In this document: positions 1 through 13,802 of the stretch, in pieces
Position numbering within the stretch: position 1 is the first letter of the stretch
Layout of the letters: every line of letters begins with the position of its first letter
Origin: Auanema rhodensis
Taxonomy: Eukaryota > Nematoda > Chromadorea > Rhabditida > Rhabditidae
Length of the DNA: 64,000 nucleotides
Direction of reading: 5' to 3'
NCBI GenBank assembly: GCA_964057225.1
Contig: OZ059895.1
Coordinates: 10,540,001 to 10,604,000, forward strand
Position numbers and translations under genes: made by a program
Notes under the pieces: model-generated
What the model saw: only the letters and a program-made list of their open reading frames with translations
Database searches by the model: none
Told to the model about the DNA's origin: nothing

Positions 1-497
1 CCATAGTAATCATGTTTTGCGGGGGGTTCAACTTGCTATTTCGTTTGATTTTTATGAAAAATTAAATATTCTTAAAATTTTATTTCTTGTCCTAGAAATA
101 CGTGCTACATCTCTTTAAACTAAGAATTAGTTGATTGAGAAGGCAAAACAAATTTTGTTAGCACAGAACCATATTAATCATATTTTCCGGCGGGCATAAG
201 TTGCTATTTTGTTCGATTTTCATGAAAAAATAAAAGTTTTAAAATGTTTATTTTTAGCCCTAGAAATACGTGCAACATCTTATTATCTAAGAAAACTTGA
301 AAATTAAATGATTGAAAAAGTAAAACAGATTTTGTTAGCACAGAAACATATTAATCATATTTTAAGGCGGGCTCAAGTTGCTATTTTGTTCGATTTTCAT
401 GAAAAAATAAAAATTTTAAAATGTTTATTTTTAGCCCTAGAAATACGTGCAACATCTTACTCAACTCAAAATCAACTGTTTGATAATATAAATTAGG

Positions 498-1187
498 TTT
501 TGTGAGCATATATCCATAGTAATCATGTTTTGCGGCGGGTTCAACTTGCTATTTCGTTTGATTTTTATGAAAAATTAAATATTCTAAATTTTTTATTTCT
601 TGTCCTAGAAGTACGTGCTACATCTCATTAAACTAAGAATTAGTTGATTGAAAAGGCAAAACAAATTTTGTTAGCACAGAACCATATTAATCATATTTTC
701 CGGCGCGCTAAAGTTGCTATTTTGTTCGATTTTCATGAAAAAATAAAAATTTTAAAATGTTTATTTTTAGCCTCAGAAATACGTGCAACATCTTATTATC
801 TAAGAAAATTTGAAAATTAAATAATTGAAAAAGTAAAACCGATTTTGTTAGCCCAGAAACATATTAATCATATTTTAAGGCGGGCTCAAGTTGCTATTTT
901 GTTCGATTTTCATGAAAAAATAAAAATTTTAAAATGTTTATTTTTAGCCCTAGAAATACGTGCAACATCTTAATATCTAAGAAAATTTGAAAATTAAATA
1001 ATTGAAAAAGTAAAACAGATTTTGTTAGCACAGAAACATATTAATCATATTTTAAGGCGGGCTCAAGTTGCTATTTTGTTCGATTTTCATGAAAAAATAA
1101 AAATTTTAAAATGTTTATTTTTAGCCCTAGAAATACGTGCAACATCTTACTCAACTCAAAATCAACTGTTTGATAATATAAATTAGG
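498..1187 (+). repeat. 690-bp A-B-B-C higher-order unit
   Basis: A monomer at 498-665, B at 666-842, second B at 843-1019, C at 1020-1187. This four-monomer form differs from the usual trimer by one extra 177-bp B. Similar 690-bp units start at 2037, 2727, 4266 and 4956, so this form is concentrated in the first 6 kb. It shows that B is the monomer that expands, as it does on a larger scale at 28013-30667. Confidence 0.9.
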
Positions 1188-4100
1188 TTTTGTGAGCATA
1201 TATCCATAGTAATCATGTTTTGCGGCGGGTTCAACTTGCTATTTCGTTTGATTTTTATGAAAAATTAAATATTCTAAATTTTTTATTTCTTGTCCTAGAA
1301 AAACGTGCTACATCTCATTAAACTAAGAATTAGTTGATTGAAAAGGCAAAACAAATTTTGTTAGCACAGAACCATATTAATCATATTTTCCGGCGGGCTC
1401 AAGTTGCTATTTTGTTCGATTTTCATGAAAAAATAAAAGTTTTAAAATGTTTATTTTTAGCCCTAGAAATACGTGCAACATCTTATTATCTAAGAAAATT
1501 TGAAAATTAAATAATTGAAAAAGTAAAACAGATTTTGTTAGCCCAGAAACATATTAATCATATTTTAAGGCGGGCTCAAGTTGCTATTTTGTTCGATTTT
1601 CATGAAAAAATAAAAATTTTAAAATGTTTATTTTTAGCCCTAGAAAAACGTGCAACATCTTACTCAACCCAAAATCAACTGTTTGATAATATAAATTAGG
1701 TTTTGTGAGCATATATCCATAGCAATCATGTTTTGCGGCGGGTTCAACTTGCTATTTCGTTTGATGTTTATGAAAAATTAAATATTCTAAAAATTTTATT
1801 TCTTGTCCTAGAAATACGTGCTACATCTCATTAAACTAAGAATTAGTTGATTGAGAAGGCAAAACAAATTTTGTTAGCACAGAACCATATTAATCATGTT
1901 TTCCGGCGGGCTCAAGTTGCTATTTTGCTCGATTTTCATGAAAAAATAAAAATTTTAAAATGTTTATTTTTAGCCCTAGAAATACGTGCAACATCTTACT
2001 CAACTCAAAATCAACTGTTTGATAATATAAATTAGATTTTGTGAGCATATATCCATAGTGATCATGTTTTGCGGCGGGTTCAACTTGCTATTTCGTTTGA
2101 TTTTTATGAAAAATTAAATATTCTAAAAATTTTATTTCTTGTCCTAGAAATACGTGCTACATCTCTTTAAACTAAGAATTAGTTGATTGAGAAGGCAAAA
2201 CAAATTTTGTTAGCACAGAACCATGTTAATCATATTTTCCGGCGGGCTTAAGTTGCTATTTTGTTCAATTTTCATGAAAAAATAAAAATTTTTAAATGTT
2301 TATTTTTCGCCCTAGAAATACGTGCAACATCTTATTATCTAAGAAAACTTGAAAATTAAATGATTGATAAAGTAAAACAGATTTTGTTAGCACAGAAACA
2401 TATTAATCATATTTTAAGGCGGGCTCAAGTTGCTATTTTGTTCGATTTTCATGAAAAAATAAAAGTTTTAAAATGTTTATTTTTAGCCCTAGAAATACGT
2501 GCAACATCTTATTATCTAAGAAAATTTGAAAATTAAATAATTGAAAAAGTAAAACAGATTTTGTTAGCACAGAACCATATTAATCATATTTTCCGGCGGG
2601 CTTAAGTTGCTATTTTGTTCAATTTTCATGAAAAAATAAAAATTTTAAAATGTTTATTTTTAGCCCTAGAAATACGTGCAACATCTTACTCAACTCAAAA
2701 TCAACTGTTTGATAATATAAATTAGGTTTTGTGAGCATATATCCATAGTAATCATGTTTTGCGGCGGGTTCAACTTGCTATTTCGTTTGATTTTTATGAA
2801 AAATTAAATATTCTAAAAATTTTATTTCTTGTCCTAGAAATACGTGCTACATCTCTTTAAACTAAGAATTAGTTGATTGAGAAGGCAAAACAAATTTTGT
2901 TAGCACAGAACCATATTAATCATATTTTCCGGCGGGCTTAAGTTGCTATTTTGTTCAATTTTCATGAAAAAATAAAAATTTTAAAATGTTTATTTTTAGC
3001 CCTAGAAATACGTGCAACATCTTAATATCTAAGAAAATTTGAAAATTAAATAATTGAAAAAGTAAAACCGATTTTGTTAGCCCAGAAACATATTAATCAT
3101 ATTTTAAGGCGGGCTCAAGTTGCTATTTTGTTCGATTTTCATGAAAAAATAAAAATTTTAAAATGTTTATTTTTAGCCCTAGAAATACGTGCAACATCTT
3201 AATATCTAAGAAAATTTGAAAATTAAATAATTGAAAAAGTAAAACAGATTTTGTTAGCACAGAAACATATTAATCATATTTTAAGGCGGGCTCAAGTTGC
3301 TATTTTGTTCGATTTTCATGAAAAAATAAAAATTTTAAAATGTTTATTTTTAGCCCTAGAAATACGTGCAACATCTTACTCAACTCAAAATCAACTGTTT
3401 GATAATATAAATTAGGTTTTGTGAGCATATATCCATAGTAATCATGTTTTGCGGCGGGTTCAACTTGCTATTTCGTTTGATTTTTATGAAAAATTAAATA
3501 TTCTAAATTTTTTATTTCTTGTCCTAGAAAAACGTGCTACATCTCATTAAACTAAGAATTAGTTGATTGAAAAGGCAAAACAAATTTTGTTAGCACAGAA
3601 CCATATTAATCATATTTTCCGGCGGGCTCAAGTTGCTATTTTGTTCGATTTTCATGAAAAAATAAAAGTTTTAAAATGTTTATTTTTAGCCCTAGAAATA
3701 CGTGCAACATCTTATTATCTAAGAAAATTTGAAAATTAAATAATTGAAAAAGTAAAACAGATTTTGTTAGCCCAGAAACATATTAATCATATTTTAAGGC
3801 GGGCTCAAGTTGCTATTTTGTTCGATTTTCATGAAAAAATAAAAATTTTAAAATGTTTATTTTTAGCCCTAGAAAAACGTGCAACATCTTACTCAACCCA
3901 AAATCAACTGTTTGATAATATAAATTAGGTTTTGTGAGCATATATCCATAGCAATCATGTTTTGCGGCGGGTTCAACTTGCTATTTCGTTTGATGTTTAT
4001 GAAAAATTAAATATTCTAAAAATTTTATTTCTTGTCCTAGAAATACGTGCTACATCTCATTAAACTAAGAATTAGTTGATTGAGAAGGCAAAACAAATTT

Positions 4101-5211
4101 TGTTAGCACAGAACCATATTAATCATGTTTTCCGGCGGGCTCAAGTTGCTATTTTGCTCGATTTTCATGAAAAAATAAAAATTTTAAAATGTTTATTTTT
4201 AGCCCTAGAAATACGTGCAACATCTTACTCAACTCAAAATCAACTGTTTGATAATATAAATTAGATTTTGTGAGCATATATCCATAGTGATCATGTTTTG
4301 CGGCGGGTTCAACTTGCTATTTCGTTTGATTTTTATGAAAAATTAAATATTCTAAAAATTTTATTTCTTGTCCTAGAAATACGTGCTACATCTCTTTAAA
4401 CTAAGAATTAGTTGATTGAGAAGGCAAAACAAATTTTGTTAGCACAGAACCATGTTAATCATATTTTCCGGCGGGCTTAAGTTGCTATTTTGTTCAATTT
4501 TCATGAAAAAATAAAAATTTTTAAATGTTTATTTTTCGCCCTAGAAATACGTGCAACATCTTATTATCTAAGAAAACTTGAAAATTAAATGATTGATAAA
4601 GTAAAACAGATTTTGTTAGCACAGAAACATATTAATCATATTTTAAGGCGGGCTCAAGTTGCTATTTTGTTCGATTTTCATGAAAAAATAAAAGTTTTAA
4701 AATGTTTATTTTTAGCCCTAGAAATACGTGCAACATCTTATTATCTAAGAAAATTTGAAAATTAAATAATTGAAAAAGTAAAACAGATTTTGTTAGCACA
4801 GAACCATATTAATCATATTTTCCGGCGGGCTTAAGTTGCTATTTTGTTCAATTTTCATGAAAAAATAAAAATTTTAAAATGTTTATTTTTAGCCCTAGAA
4901 ATACGTGCAACATCTTACTCAACTCAAAATCAACTGTTTGATAATATAAATTAGGTTTTGTGAGCATATATCCATAGTAATCATGTTTTGCGGCGGGTTC
5001 AACTTGCTATTTCGTTTGATTTTTATGAAAAATTAAATATTCTAAAAATTTTATTTCTTGTCCTAGAAATACGTGCTACATCTCTTTAAACTAAGAATTA
5101 GTTGATTGAGAAGGCAAAACAAATTTTGTTAGCACAGAACCATATTAATCATATTTTCCGGCGGGCTTAAGTTGCTATTTTGTTCAATTTTCATGAAAAA
5201 ATAAAAATTTT
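797..5211. repeat. 2229-bp tandem duplication inside the satellite
   Basis: Positions 797-2982 recur at 3026-5211 with a constant offset of 2229. Diagnostic variants are carried over: GAAAAACG in place of GAAATACG, CAACCC in place of CAACTC, GATGTTTATG in place of GATTTTTATG, and CCATGTTAATC. The copies diverge just outside at TTATTATC/TTAATATC and at TTAAAATG/TTTAAATG. I found no difference at the points compared. Such a block implies a recent unequal exchange or amplification covering several higher-order units. Confidence 0.85.
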
Positions 5212-5981
5212 TAAATGTTTATTTTTCGCCCTAGAAATACGTGCAACATCTTATTATCTAAGAAAACTTGAAAATTAAATGATTGAAAAAGTAAAACAGA
5301 TTTTGTTAGCACAGAAACATATTAATCATATTTTAAGGCGGGCTAAAGTTGCTATTTTGTTCGATTTTCATGAAAAAATAAAAATTTTAAAATGTTTATT
5401 TTTAGCCTCAGAAATACGTGCAACATCTTATTATCTAAGAAAATTTGAAAATTAAATAATTGAAAAAGTAAAACCGATTTTGTTAGCCCAGAAACATATT
5501 AATCATATTTCAAGGCGGGCTCAAGTTGCTATTTTGTTCGATTTTCATGAAAAAATAAAAATTTTAAAATGTTTATTTTTAGCCCTAGAAATACGTGCAA
5601 CATCTTACTCAACTCAAAATCAACTGTTTGATAATATAAATTAGGTTTTGTGAGCATATATCCATAGTAATCATGTTTTGCGGCGGGTTCAACTTGCTAT
5701 TTCGTTTGATTTTTATGAAAAATTAAATATTCTAAATTTTTTATTTCTTGTCCTAGAAAAACGTGCTACATCTCATTAAACTAAGAATTAGTTGATTGAA
5801 AAGGCAAAACAAATTTTGTTAGCACAGAACCATATTAATCATATTTTCCGGCGGGCTCAAGTTGCTATTTTGTTCGATTTTCATGAAAAAATAAAAGTTT
5901 TAAAATGTTTATTTTTAGCCCTAGAAATACGTGCAACATCTTACTCAACTCAAAATCAACTGTTTGATAATATAAATTAGA

Positions 5982-6158
5982 TTTTGTGAGCATATATCCA
6001 AAGTGATCATATTTTCCGGCGGGCTTAAGTTGCTATTTTGTTCAATTTTCATGAAAAAATAAAAATTTTTAAATGTTTATTTTTCGCCCTAGAAATACGT
6101 GCAACATCTTATTATCTAAGAAAACTTGAAAATTAAATGATTGATAAAGTAAAACAGA
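5982..6158 (+). repeat. A/B hybrid monomer
   Basis: Starts as A (ATTTTGTGAGCATATATCCA), then switches within about 30 bp to B sequence (ATCATATTTTCCGGCGGGCT) and is 177 bp long like B. The next monomer is C. It marks a recombination junction between misaligned A and B monomers. Similar A-head/B-tail hybrids begin at 6495, 7526, 8897 and 10436. Confidence 0.8.
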
Positions 6159-9100
6159 TTTTGTTAGCACAGAAACATATTAATCATATTTTAAGGCGGG
6201 CTCAAGTTGCTATTTTGTTCGATTTTCATGAAAAAATAAAAATTTTAAAATGTTTATTTTTAGCCCTAGAAATACGTGCAACATCTTACTCAACTCAAAA
6301 TCAACTGTTTGATAATATAAATTAGGTTTTGTGAGCATATATCCATAGTAATCATGTTTTGCGGCGGTTTCAACTTGCTATTTCGTTTGATTTTTATGAA
6401 AAATTAAATATTCTAAAACTTTTATTTCTTGTCCTAGAAATACGTGCTACATCTCATTAAACTAAGAATTAGTTGATTGAAAAGGCAAAACAAATTTTGT
6501 GAGCATATACCCATAGTAATCATGTTTTGCGGCGTGCTCAAGTTGCTATTTTGTTCGATTTTTATGAAAAATTAAATATTTTCAAATGTTTATTTTTCGC
6601 CCTAGAAATACGTGCAACATCTTATTATCTAAGAAAATTTGAAAATTAAATGATTGAAAAAGTAAAACAGATTTTGTTAGCACAGAAACATATTAATCAT
6701 ATTTTCCGGCGGGCTCAAGTTGCTATTTTGTTCGATTTTCATGAAAAATTAAAAATTTTAAAATGTTTATTTTTAGCCCTAGAAATACGTGCAACATCTT
6801 ATTCAACTCAAAATCAACTGTTTGATAATATAAATTAGGTTTTGTGAGCATATATAGATAGTAATCATGTTTTGCGGCGGGTTCAACTTGCTATTTCGTT
6901 TGATTTTTATGAAAAATTAAATATTTTAAAAATTTTATTTCTTGTCCTAGAAATACGTGCTACATCTCATTAAACTAAGAATTAGTTGATTGAGAAGGCA
7001 AAACAAATTTTGTTAGCACAGAACCATATTAATCATATTTTCCGGCGGGCTCAAGTTTCTATTTTGTTCGATTTTCATGAAAAAATAAAAGTTTTAAAAT
7101 GTTTATTTTTAGCCCTAGAAATACGTGCAACATCTTATTATCTGAGAAAATTTGAAAATTAAATGATTGAAAAAGTAAAACCGATTTTGTTAGCACAGAA
7201 ACATATTAATCATATTTTAATTTAAGGCGGGCTCAAGTTGCTATTTTGTTCGATTTTCATGAAAAAATAAAAATTTTAAAATGTTTATTTTTAGCCCTAG
7301 AAATACGTGCAACATCTTACTCAACTCAAAATCAACTGTTTGATAATATAAATTAGGTTTTGTGAGCATATATCCATAGTAATCATGTTTTGCGGCGGTT
7401 TCAACTTGCTATTTCGTTTGATTTTTATGAAAAATTAAATATTCTAAAACTTTTATTTCTTGTCCTAGAAATACGTGCTACATCTCATTAAACTAAGAAT
7501 TAGTTGATTGAAAAGGCAAAACAAATTTTGTGAGCATATACCCATAGTAATCATGTTTTGCGGCGTGCTCAAGTTGCTATTTTGTTCGATTTTTATGAAA
7601 AATTAAATATTTTCAAATGTTTATTTTTCGCCCTAGAAATACGTGCAACATCTTATTATCTAAGAAAATTTGAAAATTAAATGATTGAAAAAGTAAAACA
7701 GATTTTGTTAGCACAGAAACATATTAATCATATTTTACGGCGGGCTCAAGTTGCTATTTTGTTCGATTTTTATGAAAAATTGAAAATTTTAAAATGTTTA
7801 TTTTTAGCCCTAGAAATACGTGCAACATCTTATTCAACTCAAAATCAACTGTTTGATAATATAAATTAGGTTTTGTGAGCATATATCCATAGTAATCATG
7901 TTTTGCGGCGGGTTCAACTTGCTATTTCGTTTGATTTTTATGAAAAATTAAATATTTAAAAAATTTTATTTCTTGTCCTAGAAATACGTGCTACATCTCA
8001 TTAAACTAAGAATTAGTTGATTGAGAAGGCAGAACAAATTTTGTTAGCACAGAACCATATTAATCATATTTTCCGGCGGGCTCAAGTTTCTATTTTGTTC
8101 GATTTTCATGAAAAAATAAAAGTTTTAAAATGTTTATTTTTAGCCCTAGAAATACGTGCAACATCTTATTATCTGAGAAAATTTAAAAATTAAATAATTG
8201 AAAAAGTAAAACAGATTTTGTTAGCACAGAAACATATTGATCATATTTTAAGGCGGGCTCAAGTTGCTATTTTGTTCGATTTTCATGAGAAAATAAACAT
8301 TTTAAAATGTTTATTTTTAGCCCTAGAAATACGTGCAACATCTTACTCAACTCAAAATCAACTGTTTGATAATATAAATTAGGTTTTGTGAGCATATATC
8401 CATAGCAATCATGTTTTGCGGCGGGTTCAACTTGCTATTTCGTTTGATTTTTATGAAAAATTAAATATTCTAAAACTTTTATTTCTTGTCCTAGAAATAC
8501 GTGCTACATCTTATTAAACTAAGAATTAGTTGATTGAGAAGGCAAAACAAATTTTGTTAGCACAGAACCATATTAATCATATTTTCCGGCGGGCTCAAGT
8601 TGCTATTTTGTTCGATTTTTATGAAAAAATAAAAATTTTAAATTGTTTATTTTTAGCCCTAGAAATACGTGCAACATCTTATTATCTAAGAAAATTTGAA
8701 AATTAAATTATTGAAAAAGTAAAACAGATTTTGTTAGCACAGAAACATATTGATCATATTTCAAGGCGGGCTCAAGTTGCTATTTTGTTCGATTTCAATG
8801 AAAAAATAAAAATTTTAAAATGTTTATTTTTAGCCCTAGAAATACGTGCAACATCTTACTCAACTCAAAATCAACTGTTTGATAATATAAATTAGGTTTT
8901 GTGAGCATATATCCATAGTAATCATGTTTTGCGGCGGTTTCAACTTGCTATTTCGTTTGATTTTTATGAAAAATTAAATATTTTCAAATGTTTATTTTTC
9001 GCCCTAGAAATACGTGCAACATCTTATTATCTAAGAAAATTTGAAAATTAAATGATTGATAAAGTAAAACAGATTTTGTTAGCACAGAAACATATTGATC

Positions 9101-9889
9101 ATATTTTAAGGCGGGCTCAAGTTGCTATTTTGTTCGATTTTAATGAAAAAATAAAAATTTTAAAATGTTTATTTTTAGCCCTAGAAATACGTGCAACATC
9201 TTACTCAACTCAAAATCAACTGTTTGATAATATAAATTAGGTTTTGTGAGCATATATCCATAGTAATCATGTTTTGCGGCGGTTTCAACTTGCTATTTCG
9301 TTTGATTTTTATGAAAAATTAAATATTTAAAAAATTTTATTTCTTGTCCTAGAAATACGTGCTACATCTCATTAAACTAAGAATTAGTTGATTGAGAAGG
9401 CAAAACAAATTTTGTTAGCACAGAACCATATTAATCATATTTTCCGGCGGGCTCAAGTTTCTATTTTGTTCGATTTTCATGAAAAAATAAAAGTTTTAAA
9501 ATGTTTATTTTTCGCCCTAGAAATACGTGAAACATCTTATTATCTGAGAAAATTTGAAAATTAAATAATTGAAAAAGTAAAACAGATTTTGTTAGCACAG
9601 AAACATATTAATCATATTTTACGGCGGGCTCAAGTTGCTATTTTGTTCGATTTTTATGAAAAATTGAAAATTTTAAAATGTTTATTTTTAGCCCTAGAAA
9701 TACGTGCAACATCTTATTCAACTCAAAATCAACTGTTTGATAATATAAATTAGGTTTTGTGAGCATATATCCATAGTAATCATGTTTTGCGGCGGGTTCA
9801 ACTTGCTATTTCGTTTGATTTTTATGAAAAATTAAATATTCTAAAAATTTTATTTCTTGTCCTAGAAATACGTGCTACATCTCTTTAAA

Positions 9890-12800
9890 CTAAGAATTAG
9901 TTGATTGAGAAGGCAAAACAAATTTTGTTAGCACAGAACCATATTAATCATATTTTCCGGCGGGCTTAAGTTGCTATTTTGTTCAATTTTCATGAAAAAA
10001 TAAAAATTTTTAAATGTTTATTTTTCGCCCTAGAAATACGTGCAACATCTTATTATCTAAGAAAACTTGAAAATTAAATGATTGATAAAGTAAAACAGAT
10101 TTTGTTAGCACAGAAACATATTAATCATATTTTAAGGCGGGCTCAAGTTGCTATTTTGTTCGATTTTCATGAAAAAATAAAAATTTTAAAATGTTTATTT
10201 TTAGCCCTAGAAATACGTGCAACATCTTACTCAACTCAAAATCAACTGTTTGATAATATAAATTAGGTTTTGTGAGCATATATCCATAGTAATCATGTTT
10301 TGCGGCGGTTTCAACTTGCTATTTCGTTTGATTTTTATGAAAAATTAAATATTCTAAAACTTTTATTTCTTGTCCTAGAAATACGTGCTACATCTCATTA
10401 AACTAAGAATTAGTTGATTGAAAAGGCAAAACAAATTTTGTGAGCATATACCCATATTAATCATATTTTCCGGCGGGCTTAAGTTGCTATTTTGTTCAAT
10501 TTTCATGAAAAAATAAAAATTTTTAAATGTTTATTTTTCGCCCTAGAAATACGTGCAACATCTTATTATCTAAGAAAATTTGAAAATTAAATGATTGAAA
10601 AAGTAAAACAGATTTTGTTAGCACAGAAACATATTAATCATATTTTACGGCGGGCTCAAGTTGCTATTTTGTTCGATTTTTATGAAAAATTGAAAATTTT
10701 AAAATGTTTATTTTTAGCCCTAGAAATACGTGCAACATCTTATTCAACTCAAAATCAACTGTTTGATATAATAAATTAGGTTTTGTGAGCATATATCCAT
10801 AGTAATCATGTTTTGCGGCGGGTTCAACTTGCTATTTCGTTTGATTTTTATGAAAAATTAAATATTTAAAAAATTTTATTTCTTGTCCTAGAAATACGTG
10901 CTACATCTCATTAAACTAAGAATTAGTTGATTGAGAAGGCAAAACAAATTTTGTTAGCACAGAACCATATTAATCATATTTTCCGGCGGGCTCAAGTTTC
11001 TATTTTGTTCGATTTTCATGAAAAAATAAAAGTTTTAAAATGTTTATTTTTAGCCCTAGAAATACGTGCAACATCTTACTCAACTCAAAATCAACTGTTT
11101 GATAATATAAATTAGGTTTTGTGAGCATATATCCATAGCAATCATGTTTTGCGGCGGGTTCAACTTGCTATTTCGTTTGATTTTTATGAAAAATTAAATA
11201 TTCTAAAACTTTTATTTCTTGTCCTAGAAATACGTGCTACATCTCATTAAACTAAGAATTAGTTGATTGAGAAGGCAAAACAAATTTTGTTAGCACAGAA
11301 CCATATTAATCATATTTTCCGGCGGGCTTAAGTTGCTATTTTGTTCAATTTTCATGAAAAAATAAAAATTTTTAAATGTTTATTTTTCGCCCTAGAAATA
11401 CGTGCAACATCTTATTATCTAAGAAAACTTGAAAATTAAATGATTGATAAAGTAAAACAGATTTTGTTAGCACAGAAACATATTAATCATATTTTAAGGC
11501 GGGCTCAAGTTGCTATTTTGTTCGATTTTCATGAAAAAATAAAAATTTTAAAATGTTTATTTTTAGCCCTAGAAATACGTGCAACATCTTACTCAACTCA
11601 AAATCAACTGTTTGATAATATAAATTAGGTTTTGTGAGCATATATCCATAGTAATCATGTTTTGCGGCGGTTTCAACTTGCTATTTCGTTTGATTTTTAT
11701 GAAAAATTAAATATTCTAAAACTTTTATTTCTTGTCCTAGAAATACGTGCTACATCTCATTAAACTAAGAATTAGTTGATTGAAAAGGCAAAACAAATTT
11801 TGTGAGCATATACCCATATTAATCATATTTTCCGGCGGGCTTAAGTTGCTATTTTGTTCAATTTTCATGAAAAAATAAAAATTTTTAAATGTTTATTTTT
11901 CGCCCTAGAAATACGTGCAACATCTTATTATCTAAGAAAATTTGAAAATTAAATGATTGAAAAAGTAAAACAGATTTTGTTAGCACAGAAACATATTAAT
12001 CATATTTTACGGCGGGCTCAAGTTGCTATTTTGTTCGATTTTTATGAAAAATTGAAAATTTTAAAATGTTTATTTTTAGCCCTAGAAATACGTGCAACAT
12101 CTTATTCAACTCAAAATCAACTGTTTGATAATATAAATTAGGTTTTGTGAGCATATATCCATAGTAATCATGTTTTGCGGCGGGTTCAACTTGCTATTTC
12201 GTTTGATTTTTATGAAAAATTAAATATTTTAAAAATTTTATTTCTTGTCCTAGAAATACGTGCTACATCTCATTAAACTAAGAATTAGTTGATTGAGAAG
12301 GCAAAACAAATTTTGTTAGCACAGAACCATATTAATCATATTTTCCGGCGGGCTCAAGTTTCTATTTTGTTCGATTTTCATGAAAAAATAAAAGTTTTAA
12401 AATGTTTATTTTTAGCCCTAGAAATACGTGCAACATCTTACTCAACTCAAAATCAACTGTTTGATAATATAAATTAGGTTTTGTGAGCATATATCCATAG
12501 CAATCATGTTTTGCGGCGGGTTCAACTTGCTATTTCGTTTGATTTTTATGAAAAATTAAATATTCTAAAACTTTTATTTCTTGTCCTAGAAATACGTGCT
12601 ACATCTCATTAAACTAAGAATTAGTTGATTGAGAAGGCAAAACAAATTTTGTTAGCACAGAACCATATTAATCATATTTTCCGGCGGGCTTAAGTTGCTA
12701 TTTTGTTCAATTTTCATGAAAAAATAAAAATTTTTAAATGTTTATTTTTCGCCCTAGAAATACGTGCAACATCTTATTATCTAAGAAAACTTGAAAATTA

Positions 12801-13802
12801 AATGATTGATAAAGTAAAACAGATTTTGTTAGCACAGAAACATATTAATCATATTTTAAGGCGGGCTCAAGTTGCTATTTTGTTCGATTTTCATGAAAAA
12901 ATAAAAATTTTAAAATGTTTATTTTTAGCCCTAGAAATACGTGCAACATCTTACTCAACTCAAAATCAACTGTTTGATAATATAAATTAGGTTTTGTGAG
13001 CATATATCCATAGTAATCATGTTTTGCGGCGGTTTCAACTTGCTATTTCGTTTGATTTTTATGAAAAATTAAATATTCTAAAACTTTTATTTCTTGTCCT
13101 AGAAATACGTGCTACATCTCATTAAACTAAGAATTAGTTGATTGAAAAGGCAAAACAAATTTTGTGAGCATATACCCATATTAATCATATTTTCCGGCGG
13201 GCTTAAGTTGCTATTTTGTTCAATTTTCATGAAAAAATAAAAATTTTTAAATGTTTATTTTTCGCCCTAGAAATACGTGCAACATCTTATTATCTAAGAA
13301 AATTTGAAAATTAAATGATTGAAAAAGTAAAACAGATTTTGTTAGCACAGAAACATATTAATCATATTTTACGGCGGGCTCAAGTTGCTATTTTGTTCGA
13401 TTTTTATGAAAAATTGAAAATTTTAAAATGTTTATTTTTAGCCCTAGAAATACGTGCAACATCTTATTCAACTCAAAATCAACTGTTTGATAATATAAAT
13501 TAGGTTTTGTGAGCATATATCCATAGTAATCATGTTTTGCGGCGGGTTCAACTTGCTATTTCGTTTGATTTTTATGAAAAATTAAATATTTAAAAAATTT
13601 TATTTCTTGTCCTAGAAATACGTGCTACATCTCATTAAACTAAGAATTAGTTGATTGAGAAGGCAAAACAAATTTTGTTAGCACAGAACCATATTAATCA
13701 TATTATCCGGCGGGCTCAAGTTTCTATTTTGTTCGATTTTCATGAAAAAATAAAAGTTTTAAAATGTTTATTTTTAGCCCTAGAAATACGTGCAACATCT
13801 TA
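9890..13802. repeat. 1362-bp higher-order repeat, about 2.9 copies
   Basis: The unit is two 513-bp trimers plus one 336-bp dimer, repeated at offsets of 1362 (A starts 10268/11630/12992, 10781/12143/13505, 11117/12479). A trimer with an A monomer followed by an A/B hybrid (AAATTTTGTGAGCATATACC) is carried in every copy. Small differences mark the copies: GATATAATAAATT versus GATAATATAAATT near 10770, and AATATTTAAAAAATT versus AATATTTTAAAAATT. The period ends near 13802, where TATTATCTGAG replaces TACTCAACTC. Confidence 0.85.

Noticed and set aside
308-496. Dozens of near-identical 62-codon frames in the satellite as small genes
   Set aside because: They are copies of the same repeat frame, many begin with TTG, they follow the repeat period exactly, and no initiation context or independent conservation is visible. 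The shared frame is reported as a finding instead.
498-665. CENP-B box in the A monomer
   Set aside because: TTCGTTTGA matches the first half of the known box (TTCGNNNNA), but the required CGGG does not follow at the right distance (TTTA is there). The CGGG-containing block lies elsewhere in the monomer.
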